Positions 32,898 through 43,396 of a stretch of DNA of 64,000 nucleotides are shown piece after piece. Source of the stretch: Tenodera sinensis (lineage: Eukaryota; Arthropoda; Insecta; Mantodea; Mantidae); assembly GCA_030765045.1 (NCBI GenBank), contig CM060974.1, forward strand, positions 53,704,339 to 53,768,338, read 5' to 3'. Both the position numbers and the translations under genes were made by a program. Every line of letters starts with the position of its first letter. Position 1 is the first letter of the stretch. The notes beneath the pieces were generated by a model that had not been told where the DNA came from, did no database searches, and saw nothing but the letters and a program-made list of their open reading frames with translations.

Positions 32898-33900
32898 ATG
32901 AGTGCGGCAAACCGTTGCGAAGTGGTGAAAAGGCAATATTGAACGTGTTGGTGCGGTTTTTAAAATGATTAATACATATAGCAGCAGGAATAATGTTCTT
33001 ACTGAAAGATGAAATACTGTGATAGCAGACGCGATTCCTATCTACAGGGTCGTGGTTACAGAATGGAATGCATAAATCAATGTTCCTTTATCATAACATA
33101 TTTATTCATTAACACTTCGTTATTTTACACTCTCAGCACCATATTAAATAATCAAAGACCTTCACAATTAAATGATTTGGTAGAATCTACACTGGATAAG
33201 AGTTTGGTGAAAGTTCCATGTTCACACGATACCAAAAAACACGTCTTATCATCTTGAGCATACAGACGCTAATGAAAATAGTCCTTGGCGTCGCTTTGGT
33301 ACGACACACCGCCATTTTTGTATTCATCCGCGCAAATAGTTTTTATTGGTTGAACACAACAGACTATCTAGTAACAAGAAAACATTGGCTATCCTGAATA
33401 TTAAAAATAAGTCCCTGATACACCCAAACAAGAACTAGAAATTTATACACTTTTAACAAACATTTATATGAACAATTTTCTATTGGTCAATATTCTGTCT
33501 CAGTGTTTAACAAGTTCTGCGAGAAATATCCCGAACTTGCTATCGAAGACGTGATGAAATTAACATCCGAGTTTACCGGTGTGTCAGTTGCAAGTATTTA
33601 CAGCATACGCAAAGAAAAATTGTCAGTTGTTGAAGATCCTAGGAAAAAGCGACCTAGTGCCAGATAAATGATGAATGTAGTTTGCGACGAATTTGTGAGA
33701 TCTGCAATCCGTCGAAAAGTTCACCAGTTCTTTGTTAACAATGAACCCCCACCTTAAACAAAGTGCTGTTGGCAGTTAACTCTGATCCCGCTCTTCCAGA
33801 TTTAAAACGAACTTCCCTCCACAAGCTGCTTCTGGAAATTGGTTTCGAGATTGTGAGCAGGAAATGAAAAAGTGTTATTGTAGATAGAGATGACATAAGT
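32898..33900 (+). pseudogene. transposase N-terminal remnant, split by a solo LTR
   Basis: The first part starts at ATG 32898 (SAANRCEVVKRQ). After the LTR the frame resumes as NKFCEKYPELAIEDVMKL, then GVSVASIYSIRKEKLSVV, a helix-turn-helix-like region. Then, beyond a TAA at 33665, FVRSAIRRKVHQFFVNNEPP, TLNKVLLAVNSDPALPDLKR and TSLHKLLLEIGFEIVSRK. RxxIRRxVxxFF...PTL...SLxKLLxxxGF is the DNA-binding half found upstream of DDE cores in insect IS630-like transposases. One-base shifts, two stops and the missing DDE core make it non-functional. It lies centrally between inverted repeats, which supports the class. Confidence 0.65.
32949..33502 (-). mobile_element. solo LTR of the Gypsy family
   Basis: 554 bp that is the reverse complement of the LTR at 8503-9032, diverged by roughly 15%. 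It starts TGGTGC and ends CTGTCTCA, matching the complete LTR's ends. GTGT at 32945-32948 and 33503-33506 is an exact 4-bp target duplication. It arose by recombination between the two LTRs of a former full element. Confidence 0.92.
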
Positions 33901-34331
33901 AGCAGTTAATTTCCATGTGCTGCATGTTATTTGGATGAAGTACATATATCCTTTTAGTAGTGTAAAATGCATATTATAACTACGCGTAGCGGTAGGTAAC
34001 TGTGTTGCGCCATTGTGAATGCACGTGGCCGCGGAGTGATACAAACCGGTGCTTTGTTTATATTTCCTCTAATCTCTTGATGAACAGAGTATAGTTCAGT
34101 CTAGCGGAAGTAGTGTTCCGAGTAACATATCTCCTGTAGTCGTCTGCTTATGCTATTTGAAGTCGCTATGCAAAGTTTCGTTTCTACAATTAAACTTGGA
34201 CAGGACAGCGAAGTCACTCGACTTCCAGCAGATAGCTGACGGCAGCAAGGTGAGGTCAGGCATAGACTCTCCTCAGTGCGCTAGATATGTAGGTCACAGG
34301 CAAAGAACTATCGTCCGTACTGTAGTGTCAT

Positions 34332-34395
34332 GCTGGCAAGTTGGCCATGGTAGCTTAGTGGCTAAAACAGCCGCTCGAGTGAGTGTGTGGGGTTT
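34332..34395 (+). mobile_element. SINE-B fragment with tRNA-like head
   Basis: GTCATGCTGGCAAGTTGGCC, then ATGGTAGCTTAGTGGCTAAA. It matches the junction region of SINE-B at 17680-17720 and 46150-46182. Confidence 0.6.
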
Positions 34396-34420
34396 AACGG
34401 CTCGTCGACAACGCAAATTG

Positions 34421-34539
34421 TATTGTAAAAAAGCGTGGGTGCTTTTTAGATATTTTTATCATATCTTTACTTTTATAAATAGCTACTAATGAACTATTTA
34501 TAACATTTTATGACAGGCAACCCACGCCTTTTTACAATA
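34421..34539. repeat. short inverted repeat (MITE-like)
   Basis: TATTGTAAAAAAGCGTGGGT at 34421 and the reverse complement of 34518-34539 (TATTGTAAAAAGGCGTGGGT) enclose about 75 bp of AT-rich DNA. No second copy was found here. Confidence 0.55.
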
Positions 34540-35449
34540 ACATTTATTATTTTGTTAATATAAACGAGATTTTCCCTTAAACGTATTATTACATTTTGAA
34601 ATATAACGAACTAGTTGTCTTTATATCGATATAGAACAAACTCTTCATACTTAAAAATTATTTTCACTTTTTAGTTCGCTTGGTTATAAAAGAGTGTCAT
34701 GTTTAGTTTTTTAAAACTATAATTTTTTTTAATTTTTTAGTCTCAAGTTTTTCTATCCAAATATTTTGCAATATCTTTGGTTTGAAATCTTTTTAAAATT
34801 TCCCAATTCCAAATTTCTTCCAAATTTTTTGTTTTTAATTTTCAAATCTCCTTTTATGGAACAGTATTACATTACAATTACTGTTTTAACTACACTATGA
34901 GTTGTTGTGGACTTCCTGCCCCTGGGTAAACTTTGATCCACAATCCTTCCCCCGAAATCTCGTGTCCCTTGCAGGTCTTCCCTCCGGGCATCTCCGTCTT
35001 TCCAGCATTCCAGCATTCGAGAACAGGTCTTTCAATATTTTCAAGCGATTTAATTTCTCTGTCCAGTGTAACCTGTGTTGATTTCTAAACTACTAACTGT
35101 TGTGGGCGTCTTGGCCCTGTGTGAACTTCAGTCCGCGATATTTGCCCTGGGTCTCGTGTTCCATTCAGGTTCTCTCTCTGGCACCTACGTCATCCAATAT
35201 ATGTGCATTTATTTAATTAAGGCAATTTTAAGGTACAGGTAGAAATGTGCCTTAGCGACATCTAAGATGTATTAATGGTGCTAAGTTTCAGTTTTCTTTA
35301 TTAATGATTGGCCTGGTGACAGTACATTAGACCCGGCCTACAGGCTACAATTGGCATGGTCTTATAACTAGGGAAGTTCATAATAATAAATAAAATTGAC
35401 TTTTAACCGTATCACATCAAGGGATAAAATGGGTAAAATTATGTTAAAT
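34540..35449. repeat. AT-rich DNA with a diverged 190-bp tandem duplication
   Basis: TTGTGG..CTT..GCCC..GTGT/GGGT..AACTT..GATCCAC and TCTCGTGT/TCTCGTGTTCC blocks near 34911-34980 recur at about 35099-35165. Otherwise nothing recognised. Confidence 0.4.
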
Positions 35450-35485
35450 TGAGCCCAGGGTCCATAGAGGTTACAGTAACCCAAA
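35450..35485 (-). mobile_element. possible SINE-A fragment
   Basis: TTGAGCCCAGGGTCCATAGA with a following TTACAGTAACCC resembles the reverse complement of the SINE-A tail. Short and diverged. Confidence 0.35.
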
Positions 35486-35707
35486 ATTCTCAATTCAGAA
35501 GAAATGAAAACCAGGGAAAGCCCTTATCCAGATAACGCACACTAGCTTAAGATGCTGTGAACCTTCTGAATGGGAGATAGACGTGTTACCCCCACACCAT
35601 ACAGGTAGATATTTTCACAAAAAACAAATAACCACCTCTTTAGAATGGAACTGGAATGCTTTCCTTGAAACGTTTCTGATTGCTGAGTGACTTGGCTTGT
35701 CCCAACA

Positions 35708-36389
35708 CTACTTGTTATCTTTATGAACCAAATAATGTCTTTTCAAATGCGACAACTGAGTAAAGCTCTTATCACAAGTTTTACACTGGTGTGGCTTCTT
35801 ACCTTCATGAATTAAATTATGTAACTTCAAACTTGATGAGTGAGTGAAGCTCTTACCACAAACTGCACATTGGTAAGGCTTCTTACCTTCATGAATCAAA
35901 TTATGTTTGTTGAAATTTGACAAGTGAGTAAAACTCTTATCACAAAATTTACACTTGTGTGGCTTCTTACCTTCATGAATCAAATTATGTATTTTCAAAC
36001 ATGACAACTGAGTAAACCTCTTATCACAAGTATTACACCTGTGTGGCTTCTTACCTTCATGTATCATATAATGTCTTTTCAAATGTGACAACCGTGTAAA
36101 GCTCTTATCACAAGTTTTACATTTGTGTCGTCTTTTGTCCTGATGAATGAAAGTCTTCTGTTTCAGGTATAAAGACCTTATGGACATTTCCCCTCCCTCA
36201 CTACATTTACCACATTGCTCTGAGAGAACATATTCATCTGTAGTTGGCATTTCTGTAACATCTCTTTTTTTATGTTTATATTCAAGGTGATTTTTTCCAG
36301 TATAGAATCTTATGTCTCTTCCTGAGACTTCAGCAGGGGGCAATGTTGATTCACCAGTGGCAGTGCTAGAAACTTCCTCTGTCCATAAT
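35708..36389 (-). CDS. C2H2 zinc-finger protein, terminal exon (5 fingers)
   Basis: Paralogue of the exon at 21672-23007. The minus strand has an acceptor AATATTGCAG ending at 36390. The exon then starts with a single leftover base followed by LWTEEVSSTATGESTLPPAE, so no start codon lies in the exon. The linker repeats the partner's pattern (GRDIRFYTGKNHLEYKHKKR, DVTEMPTTDEY). Five CX2CX12HX3H fingers with HEGKKP linkers run to the end at VHKDNK-stop (35708). By family it is a DNA-binding nuclear protein. It has eight fingers fewer than its partner. The reading frame is intact. An intron and at least one 5' exon must lie at higher coordinates; I did not find it. Confidence 0.86.
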
Positions 36390-37252
36390 CTGCAATATTG
36401 CAGAATTACATTAATGAGTGGAGTAATCAGATAATTAGACCTGTTAACAGAATCTGTTCATTAACAATAGGTGTGTGCTCAGATATACGTGACAACTGTG
36501 GTTATAAATACTTATGTAAAGCAACTATGTTGGTCATTACAACCAAACACGATTAATCCAGAATATCATTGCATAAATACCAAAATCTTTCCAATGAAAG
36601 CATTAATGGCAATAACAGACTCATGTTTGTGACAATACAAGCCATGTTTGTTACATTCACTATGAATTAGAAGAGTTTCCACGTTTGTTTTACAAACTAT
36701 TCAAAGTAGGTTTGTGAGCAATACCTATGTAGATTACAGTTGGGAAGAAAATATATTTATAACAAAACACTTTTAATAAGCCAGCAGCCTATACTTTGGT
36801 TGGATTGTTTCTCATGTCACAACTCTGTACTGCTTCTATGACATCAGAAGAAACAAATGAATAACAGAACACTTCTTTAATTTATGCAGTACATAAATTT
36901 TAAATCACAGCAAAAACATCTCTTAAATAACTAATTGACCAAAATGTATTTCACAAGTCGTGTGCTTTATTAACGGTACCTGGGCGACCGTGCTTCGCTC
37001 GGCGGTTTTGGCCTCTGTTTTTGTGGGAGAAGATACTTATTTAGATAAACTGAAAGTCAAAACGTTAACTAAATAATTTTAGTCGCAATTGTGAAGAGTC
37101 ATTTCCGAGATACAAATATTTCATAAACACCATCATTTCAGCTGTAAAACATCTACTGCTGAACGCAGACCTCCCCCATAGATATCCACCCAGTTTGACG
37201 TTTTCGTTGAGCATTTGTTCCATTATGGAGTTCAGCTCCTTGCTGCTGCGAT
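36390..37252 (-). other. intron side of the zinc-finger gene; nothing else recognised
   Basis: The first 140 bp match the intron before the other zinc-finger exon (21530-21671). A GCGACCGTGCTTCGCTCGG word near 36982 looks like the tail of a dispersed repeat, but I found no second copy here. Confidence 0.45.
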
Positions 37253-37615
37253 TCACTGCAGGGCAGTAACACGTTCGCCATGGTCCTTCATCTTTCCGTC
37301 GAGTTCTTCCATGGCTTCCTTTACCCTGGCCAGTCGCTCGTTAGTATTCTCCGATAGATCTATCTTCAAATTAGACATTCTCGTCTTCATCTTTTCTGTT
37401 TTGCAGTTTACATTTTCAATTTGCCTTCCATTTTTGTTTCTATTTTGTCCATTTTTGTTCCTATATTTTCTATTCCATAGTTTACATTTTTCCAATTCGG
37501 TTTTCATATGTTTCCTCTGTCGCATTCCGGAATTCATTTCCTTTCCCATTATGTCCATCTTGGCTAGCATTTGTTTCATCAACTGTTCCATATCGTGCTT
37601 TTCGGCGCACTCCTG
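37253..37615 (-). pseudogene. retroelement Gag-like coiled-coil fragment
   Basis: The minus strand encodes a Met/Lys/Glu-rich helix: MEQLMKQMLAKMDIMGKEMN through NERLARVKEAMEELDGKMKD to a stop at 37253. It resembles the N-terminal coiled coils of insect LTR-element Gag proteins, such as the one at 9317 in this window, without close identity. There is no capsid domain after it. Could be a chance low-complexity frame. Confidence 0.4.
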
Positions 37616-37734
37616 ACATCAATTGTGATTACTTTACTTTTAAAACTATTTCTTTATTTTTTATTAAAACACCGGAGCAACACTAAGCAAAAGCACTGTT
37701 GAACAATGACAAATACTACAGGAAGACAAGCTGG

Positions 37735-39386
37735 TTGATAAAGCCATGTGAGTGTACTACGCATTTCTGTTTCAATCATATAGACAATTATATGAATTGT
37801 TCGTAATTGTTCGCCGAAGCAGGCGTAGTGAAAGAAATGCGATTGTGTCTAGTAAAACCAAAATGAGTAGAAAAACGTGTGAATGTTATACGTTGCACTT
37901 ATATTTCAAGTGTGTGGGAAAATGTATGGATTGTTTGTAGAAGAGGGAGTAGTATGTTAGGTAAAAGAAAAGGGAGTAGATAAAAAGATGTGAACATAAT
38001 ACGTTGGGTGGTAAAATTGATTGCATAAAAACCTTCGCCATGAAAACAATTAGATGTGTCACTTTTCATGGCGATCAGTCAACCTATTTTGGAATTTACT
38101 CACTCTTCAACATACGATATGTATAGGCGTTGGTATGTATGAAATTGATAAAAGATAACACGTGAATTGTTACGTAAAACAAAAGTGAGTAGAGAAAGTA
38201 GTATGAATGTAATGCATTGTATTTCTTTTTCAAACATATCAAATTGTATGAATTATATGTTGAAGGGCGAATAGCGAAAGAAGACTGGTGGTGCCTCGTA
38301 AAGGAAAAATTAGTAGAGGAAGTCGTGTGAATGTAATACGTTGCATTTATATTTCAATCATAGAATATTATATTAATTGTATGTTGCAGGGCAAACAGAG
38401 GATAAATGAATGTGCTACGTAAAAGAAATGCGAGTAGAAAGCCATTTGAAAGTAATATATTGTGTAGTAAAATTGTTGCCATAAAAATTTCCCCGTAAAA
38501 AATAGATATACGTGCCGCATTTCACGGTGATCGGTTAAGCGGTTTTCGAGCTTAACAGTTGGATATATATAAACAACCAAGTTGTATAAATGATATGAAT
38601 TGTTTGTAGAAGAGTGAGTGGAGAAAGAGATGTGAATGTGTTACCTAAAAGTGAGTATAGTAAACAGTGTGAATGTAATATGCAGCATTTCTATTTCAAA
38701 CATGCACAAAATTGTGTGGCTTATTTCTAGAAGAGTGAGTAGAGAAACAATTATGAATGTGTTTCCCAAAAACAAGTAGAGAAAACAATGTGCATGTAAT
38801 ACGTAGCATTTCATGCACGAAATTTTATGGCTTATTTGCAGCAGAGTGAGTAGAGAGAGATGTGAATGTCTTACCTAAAAGTGAGTAGAGAAAACAGTAT
38901 GAATATAATAGAGAAAGAGATGTGAATGTGATAGCTAAAAGTAAGTAGAGAAACCACTGTGAATGTAATATGTAGTATCTCTATTTCAAACATACAGAAA
39001 ATTGCATGACTTTTTGTAGAAGCGTGAGTGGAGAAAGAGATGTGAATGTCTTGCCTAAAAGTGAGAGGAAAAAACAGTGTAAATGTAATAGCATTTCTAT
39101 TTCAAACATACAGAACATGGTATGACTTATTTTAAAAGTGGGGATAAAAGTGCTTTTGGTGCAAAGTAACGTTTTTTATGGAAAATTGTTTATAAAAGAG
39201 TAGAGAAACAGATGTGAATGTGTTACCTAAAAGTGAGTAGAGATAACACTGTGAATGTAATATGCAGCATCTCTATTTTAAACATACAGAAAATTGTGTA
39301 TTTATTTGTAGAAGAGTAAGTAGAGAAAGAGATATGAATGTGTTACCTAAAGGTAAGTAGAGATAACACTGTGAATGTAATATGCA
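37735..39386. repeat. minisatellite, left part
   Basis: Loose tandem units of about 110-120 bp. Recurring words are GAGTGAGTAGAGAAAGAG, ATGTGAATGTGTTACC, GTGAATGTAATATGCAGCAT and CATACAGAAAATTGT. Units diverge and some are deleted. The array is cut by the LINE at 39387 and resumes at 45551. Confidence 0.8.
39377..39386. repeat. LINE target-site duplication (left)
   Basis: GTAATATGCA, repeated at 45551-45560 on the far side of the LINE. Confidence 0.85.
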
Positions 39387-39703
39387 TTCATTGATTGATT
39401 GATGGAGTTTAGGGGCCCGTCGACAACTAGGTCATTTGGGCCCTAGGTCAGAATATAAAAAATCTAAAACTCGCCTAAAAGCTGCCTAAAATGTGTGGGC
39501 TAAAAGAGCAACTAAAAGCGCAAGCACTAAATGGCACCTAATTGCGCTAAGTTAAAAACTTGGTAAAACCATTCATAAAAAGTGTAAAAGTTCAAATCTA
39601 AAAAAGACATTAAAACTAAACATTTAAAACAGTAAAACGTAAAACGCCAAATTGTAAAAACGAGTGCTAAAAAAACTAAAAATCTCAAACACTAAAAAAC
39701 ACG
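39387..39703 (-). other. LINE 3' untranslated region and CAAT-type tail
   Basis: A-poor on the minus strand, with repeated TTTTAGTG/TTTTAC words. The terminal bases read TCCATCAATCAATCAATGAA (minus strand), a tetranucleotide tail as in some I elements. Confidence 0.75.
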
Positions 39704-42700
39704 TTATACTTGCTTAGCGAACCCAATTTGGGCAACGAAGCGCAGCGCCTTGCAGGCAGACACCGGGTCGTCACCCAAAATTGAGGCAAGAGTACACCCC
39801 AGGCCAACGGACTGGCGCTCACGAGCGTATTACGGACAATCTATAAGAATATGGGCCACAGAAAGTTGAATATTACACGTAGGGCAGACCGGCGCCGGGT
39901 CCCCATGCAGATGGTACCCATGGGTCGCCCGTGTGTGACCTATCCTCAGGCGGGTGAGGATAACTTCAGCCCGCCTAGAGTCCCTGCAGGATGTCATCCA
40001 GGGATCTACGCTGTCCTTAATGGTCCGCAATTGAGTGCCAGAAAATGCCTCCCATGACTGCTGCCAGATCGATAAAAGATGTCGACGGAAATGGCGCTGC
40101 ACATCGACATAAGGCAGACTGTGTGTGGCAACATCCGGCAAACGGTAAGCAGTTTTAGCAGCCGCATCCGCTTTCTCATTGCCGGGTATACCCACATGGC
40201 CTGGGGTCCAGGTAAAAAGCAACTGGCATCCGCGCGAGAGCAGTTGCGAAATGAGAGCCTGTATTTTTAAAACGAATGCTGAGGTGCCGATAAACTGGTC
40301 CAAGGACTGAATGGCACTCAGAGAGTCTGAACAAATGATAAAATTCCCGGGAGCTGAGTTAGAAATAAAAAGTTAACAATAAAATATAGCAAACAGCTCG
40401 GCAGTAAAAACCGAACTATGGTCCGAAAGTCGGTACTGGTGCGCCTCGTCGTTACACACGAAACTACATCCCGTAGCTCCACTCACCTGGGACCCATCGG
40501 TAAAAACCGGGGTGAAAGTCCGGTGGCGGCCCAGAAGTTCGGTGAACAGTTGGCGATACACCGATTGCGGGGTGGATAGCTTAGCATAGCCTGAGAGCTC
40601 CAGGTCGAATTGCGCGCGCCGGATTTGCCAAGGAGCAGAGCGTCCTAGAGAGAATCGCTCTACAGCAGGCATGCGGAGATCATGTTTATCAAGTAGTTCG
40701 CGGAACCGAATACGCTTGGGCGCGATATAGCTGTGTTGCGCAGATAACGGTGAGCAAGGTCGGGACGCAGGACACATTTAAAAGAAGGATGACCCGGATG
40801 GGCTGCCAACCTTGCGACATACGAACACAATAAAATCGAACGACGGACCGACAGTGGTGGTTCTCCAGACTCAGCATACAGACACTCAACTCTACTGGTG
40901 CGGAACGCCCCAGTAGCAAGACGGATACCAGCATGGTGTACAGTATCTAAAAGACGAAGTTTAGAGGTGAACGCCGCGCCATAGATAAAACTACCGTAGT
41001 CTAACTTTAACCGCACCAGTGATCGATACAATCGTAACATAACTGTACGATCACCGCCCCAAGAAACTCCGGATAAAAGGCGGAGTACTCGAAGTGAGCG
41101 ATCGCAGGAAGCACGAAGTTGGCGAATATGGTACTCCCACGTCAGCTTACTGTCGAAGTGCAGGCCAAGGAACTTGGGGTGCGGGACAAACGGTAGACGT
41201 GTGCCACGCAAATAAAAATCAGGAGGAGGGTGTACGCCGCGAACTCGATGGAAGTGGATACACTGAGTTTTCGTAGGTGAGAACTGAAAGCCGGTGCGAA
41301 GGGCCCAATCTGCGATTGATGTTATGGCTAGCTGCAGTTGACGCTCAATATGCTCGAGATTATAAGAGCGATAGTAAATTGCAAAGTCGTCAACATAGAG
41401 TGACATCGGGATTCCGCTACGAACATCAGCGATTCCGTTAATTGCTACGGCGAAGAGCGTGACACTCAGGATGGACCCCTGAGGCACACCATTCTCCTGA
41501 ATCTTTTCCTGTGACAGGGTATTACCAATGCGGACACGAAATTTTCGAAGTCGTAAAAAGTTTAAAATGAACAGCGCTAAGTGACCGCGTAAACCGTAAC
41601 CGTGCAGAGCACGAAGGATTCCATAGCGCCAGGTGGTGTCGTAGGCCTTCTCTAAATCAAAGAAGACACCCACGACATGCTGCTTCAGCAGAAAGGCATT
41701 CTGGATGTAAGTCTCTAAGCGTGTCAGATGGTCGACACTAGAGCGATGGCGACGAAAACCGCACTGAATATTGGTGAGCAGGTTATGCGTCTCTAGCCAC
41801 CACACTAAACGAGTGTTAATCATTCGTTCGAAGGTCTTACAAACAACACTTGTTAGGCAAATAGGGCGGTAACTAGAGGGAAGTGTCCTGTCTTTTCCAG
41901 GTCGAGGGATAGGGATGACAATACCCACTCGCCAGGAGCACGGAAAAACCTGCTCGCGCCAGATACGGTTATAAATACCCAGCAGGAAAGACGAAGCCGA
42001 AGTTGGAAGATGAAGCAGCATTTGTCGATGTATGTCATCTGGACCAGGAGAGGAATCTTTAGCAAGTGACAAAGAGTGCTCTAACTCCGCTACGGTAAAG
42101 GGTGCGTTGTACGGTTCAGTACAGTTACTGTTAAAAGGAAGAATTATCCGCTCGGCAGATTCCTTGAGAGGTATAAAAGCTCTGTCGTAACTATTCGTTT
42201 GGCTAGTAGCAGCAAACGAAGTAGCAAGGGCGTCGGCGATATCCTGTTCGCTGGTGTAATGCAATCCACTTATGGCAAGGCCGGGAATGATAGTCCGGCG
42301 ACACTTGCCATGCATGCGGCGAACAGCAGTCCACACCCTCTGTGCCGGAGTGCGACGGGACAGAGAAGAGACAAAAGTTTCCCACGATGTGCGTTTTGCA
42401 CAGCGGAGGACAAAACGAGCCCTGGCACGAGAACGCTTAAAAGCTATCAAGTTCTCCTCCGTAGGATGTGAACTGAAGACACGCAGAGCACGCTTCCTTG
42501 CTTTAATAGCCAAACTGCATTCCTCGGACCACCAAGGCACAGGAACGTGACGAGGTGTAGTAGAACCACGAAGAATGCTGGAATTCGATGCGAGCAGGAC
42601 AGAACAAGTAAAATGCTCCACCAGTTCATCGATGGTGGGAAAGACATCGTTGTGAAGGTGAATGAGGGAACGAAATTTCCCCCAGTCAGCCTTGGAAATA

Positions 42701-43384
42701 ATCCAGTGAGGATATCGTGTTGGCACAGGATGGAGACTAGATATGTGAATGCTAATGGGAAAATGATCACTGCCGAAGAGGTCGCTGAGCACCGACCAAT
42801 CAAGGAGTGGCACCAGTGACGGGCTACAGAAGCTCACGTCTAAAGCGGAGTAGGTACCGTAGGCAGATGATAAAAAGGTAGGGGCACCAGTGTTTAATAG
42901 AAGTAGGCCGGACTTATCACAAACGTCTGCTACAAGGCAACCACGAGCATCGTCAGTGTCGGAGCCCCACAAGGTGTTTTTGGCATTCAGATCGCCTAGA
43001 AGAAGAAACGGTAGCGGAATCTGTGCCAAGAGCCCGAAGATCGTTCTCGTGTACGACACTGACCGGTGGCAGATAGACATTACAGATAGAGAAAGAAAGG
43101 CTCTGCAGCTGTACACGTACCGCTACAGCTTGGAGCGGCGTGTTTAGTGGTATGCTGGTGGCAGAGATGGTATTCGCCACCAGAATAGCAACACCACCGC
43201 TTGCCCGTCGATCAGCTGCAGAATCATGTCTAAAGGCCACAAATCCACGAAGATAGAGTGCGTGATGAGGTTGCAGATGGGTTTCCTGTAGACAGACGAT
43301 AGATGGACAGCGTTGAGAAATTAGATGCTGTATGTCCGGAACACGTGCCCGGAACCCATTAACATTCCACTGGATTATTTCCAT
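39704..43384 (-). pseudogene. LINE ORF2: endonuclease, reverse transcriptase, RNase H
   Basis: ATG at 43384 opens the AP-like endonuclease (MEIIQWNVNGFRARVPDI, CLQETHLQPHH, GGVAILV). A frameshift near 43040 is followed by LLLGDLNAKNTLWGS and GSDHFPISI. The RT follows: LAKDSSPGPDDIHRQML, SSYRPICLTSVVCKTFERM, CGFRRHRSSVDHL, GVFFDLEKAYDTTW (motif A), NGVPQGSILSVTLFAVAING (motif B) and LYVDDFAIYY (motif C, about 41386-41397). All three catalytic Asp are present. A second frameshift near 40720 leads to the RNase H (FTDGSQVSGATGCSFV, then HSSVFTAELFAI). A TAA at 40373-40375 interrupts it. Next come SDSLSAIQSLDQFIG and TWTPGHVGIPGNEKADAAAK. A second in-frame TAA at 39830-39832 follows the Cys-His end (CPTCNIQLSVAHILIDCP), and 41 more codons run to the final TAA at 39704. 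In life it nicks target DNA and copies the RNA. Four lesions in otherwise collinear sequence imply moderate age. Confidence 0.9.
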
Positions 43385-43396
43385 AGTGAAAAAGGA

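Larger units (their letters stand above)
32614..34091 (+). mobile_element. Tc1/mariner-IS630-like DNA transposon, deletion derivative
   Basis: The left end TACTCTGTTCATCAAAAGAT (from 32614) and the reverse complement of the right end TACTCTGTTCATCAAGAGAT (from 34091) form an inverted repeat of about 50 bp at roughly 85% identity. TA lies just outside each end (32612-32613 and 34092-34093). Inside is the N-terminal part of a transposase-like protein; the catalytic part is absent. Removing the solo LTR leaves about 920 bp. Confidence 0.75.

Noticed and set aside
40689..43147. Plus-strand frames across the LINE
   Set aside because: Shadows of ORF2 on the opposite strand.
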